A stretch of 6,332 nucleotides of DNA from assembly GCA_023439425.1 (NCBI GenBank), contig JAEXNZ010000069.1, positions 1 through 6,332 of the forward strand, in the 5' to 3' direction. This DNA comes from Pseudomonadota bacterium. Its GTDB lineage: Bacteria; Pseudomonadota; Gammaproteobacteria; Xanthomonadales; Xanthomonadaceae. Positions 6,122 to 6,332 of the stretch are shown here, in pieces (positions within the stretch are counted from its first letter, which is position 1; each line of letters opens with the position of its first letter). The notes below the pieces were generated by a model. It was not told where the DNA came from. It saw only the letters and a list, made by a program, of their open reading frames with translations, and made no database searches. Made by a program: the position numbers and the translations under genes.

Positions 6122-6332
6122 AGCAGCTCCGTTGTTGGCTGGCCGTGGCGGCACTCGCCGCCGCGGCCCCGATCCATGCCCGCGTCTATGCCACCTTGGG
6201 CCCGGATGGCCAGTTACAGGTCTCGCAGACACCCGTAGCCAATGCTTCCGCTTTCGACCCGCACCGCCCTGTGGCGGTGCGGTCGTCTTGGCGCCGGCCC
6301 TCCGCCGCCCGCAGCATTCCACACCCTCCCCC
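6118..6332 (+). CDS. Exported protein, N-terminal part; probable IagB/BapC-type lytic transglycosylase (3' end outside window)
   Basis: An open frame starts at GTG 6118, whose bases overlap the ACP stop (GTGA), and runs off the right edge: 71 codons. It begins MKQLRCWLAVAALAAAAPIH followed by Ala-Arg: a basic N-terminus, an Ala/Leu-rich core and an A-x-A-like cleavage site (H-A|R or nearby), i.e. a Sec signal peptide. The mature start RVYATLGPDGQLQVSQTP resembles the short DUF4124-like beta segment (pattern xYxxxDxxGxxxxSxxP) found at the N-terminus of some proteobacterial lytic transglycosylases and envelope proteins. In SPI-1/Bsa loci, a lytic transglycosylase (IagB, BapC) lies at or near this position and opens peptidoglycan for the secretion apparatus. 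The catalytic SLT domain would lie beyond the window, so enzyme identity rests on position. The rest of the visible part is Arg/Pro/Ser-rich. The strong signal peptide and coupled start make this a real gene with fair certainty. Confidence 0.6.
   Translation, partial: MKQLRCWLAVAALAAAAPIHARVYATLGPDGQLQVSQTPVANASAFDPHRPVAVRSSWRRPSAARSIPHPP
6255..6285. repeat. Strong GC-rich hairpin inside the 5' part of the exported-protein gene
   Basis: CCGCACCGCC (6259-6268) and GGCGGTGCGG (6273-6282) are perfect reverse complements around a CTGT loop. Allowing one bulged C at 6258, three more pairs extend the stem to 6255-6285, giving 13 pairs. It is followed by TCTTGGCG, not a real T-tract. It could slow translation or transcription, or simply reflect GC-rich coding sequence. 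Confidence 0.6.

Noticed and set aside
5894..6322. A 142-codon minus-strand frame opposite the ACP and exported protein
   Set aside because: It overlaps a certain ACP gene, is Arg-rich with no recognisable motif, and opposes the operon direction.

Overview
This window is the translocon/effector end of an Inv-Mxi-Spa (SPI-1/Bsa type) type III secretion system. All genes are on the + strand in what looks like one operon. The order is: the C-terminal part of a SipB/IpaB/BipB-type translocator (cut by the left edge), a SipC/IpaC/BipC-type second translocator, a SipD/IpaD/BipD needle-tip protein, a large 894-residue putative effector in the SipA/BapA position, a small acyl carrier protein (IacP/BapB type), and the first ~71 codons of an exported protein. 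That last one sits where IagB/BapC-type lytic transglycosylases are found, and the right edge cuts it.

The DNA is GC-rich, roughly 60% overall with about 70% in parts of the translocator genes. Together with the Sip/Bip/Bap-like order this suggests a GC-rich beta- or gammaproteobacterium (Burkholderia-, Chromobacterium- or Xanthomonadaceae-like). The sequence alone does not settle the genus. The effector-ACP-exported protein order without sicP/sptP resembles Burkholderia bapA-bapB-bapC more than Salmonella sipA-iacP-sicP-sptP-iagB.

Layout: sipB-like 1-704; 34-bp gap with a clear AGGAG; sipC-like 739-2013; 10-bp gap; sipD-like 2024-3166; 28-bp gap; effector 3195-5879; ACP 5879-6121, overlapping the effector stop (TGATG); exported protein from GTG 6118, overlapping the ACP stop (GTGA). 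I see no terminator-like hairpin with a T-tract between genes, no recognisable promoter, and no RNA gene, mobile element or CRISPR array. No stretch over 300 bases lacks a gene.

Expected division of labour, from the families: the SipD-like protein caps the needle, the SipB- and SipC-like proteins form the host-membrane pore, and the large protein is translocated as an effector. The ACP and the periplasmic enzyme are accessory. The most interesting item is the effector. Its N-terminal third is compatible with a SipA-like helical domain followed by a proline-rich linker, but I do not recognise the SipA actin-binding C-terminus. Instead the C-terminal half holds a poly-proline stretch and several WH2-like motifs, the best at residues 499-512 and 863-875, plus a SUMO-interaction-like acidic motif. 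This suggests, without proof, an actin-directed effector with a different actin-binding solution. GC content also falls clearly in this half.
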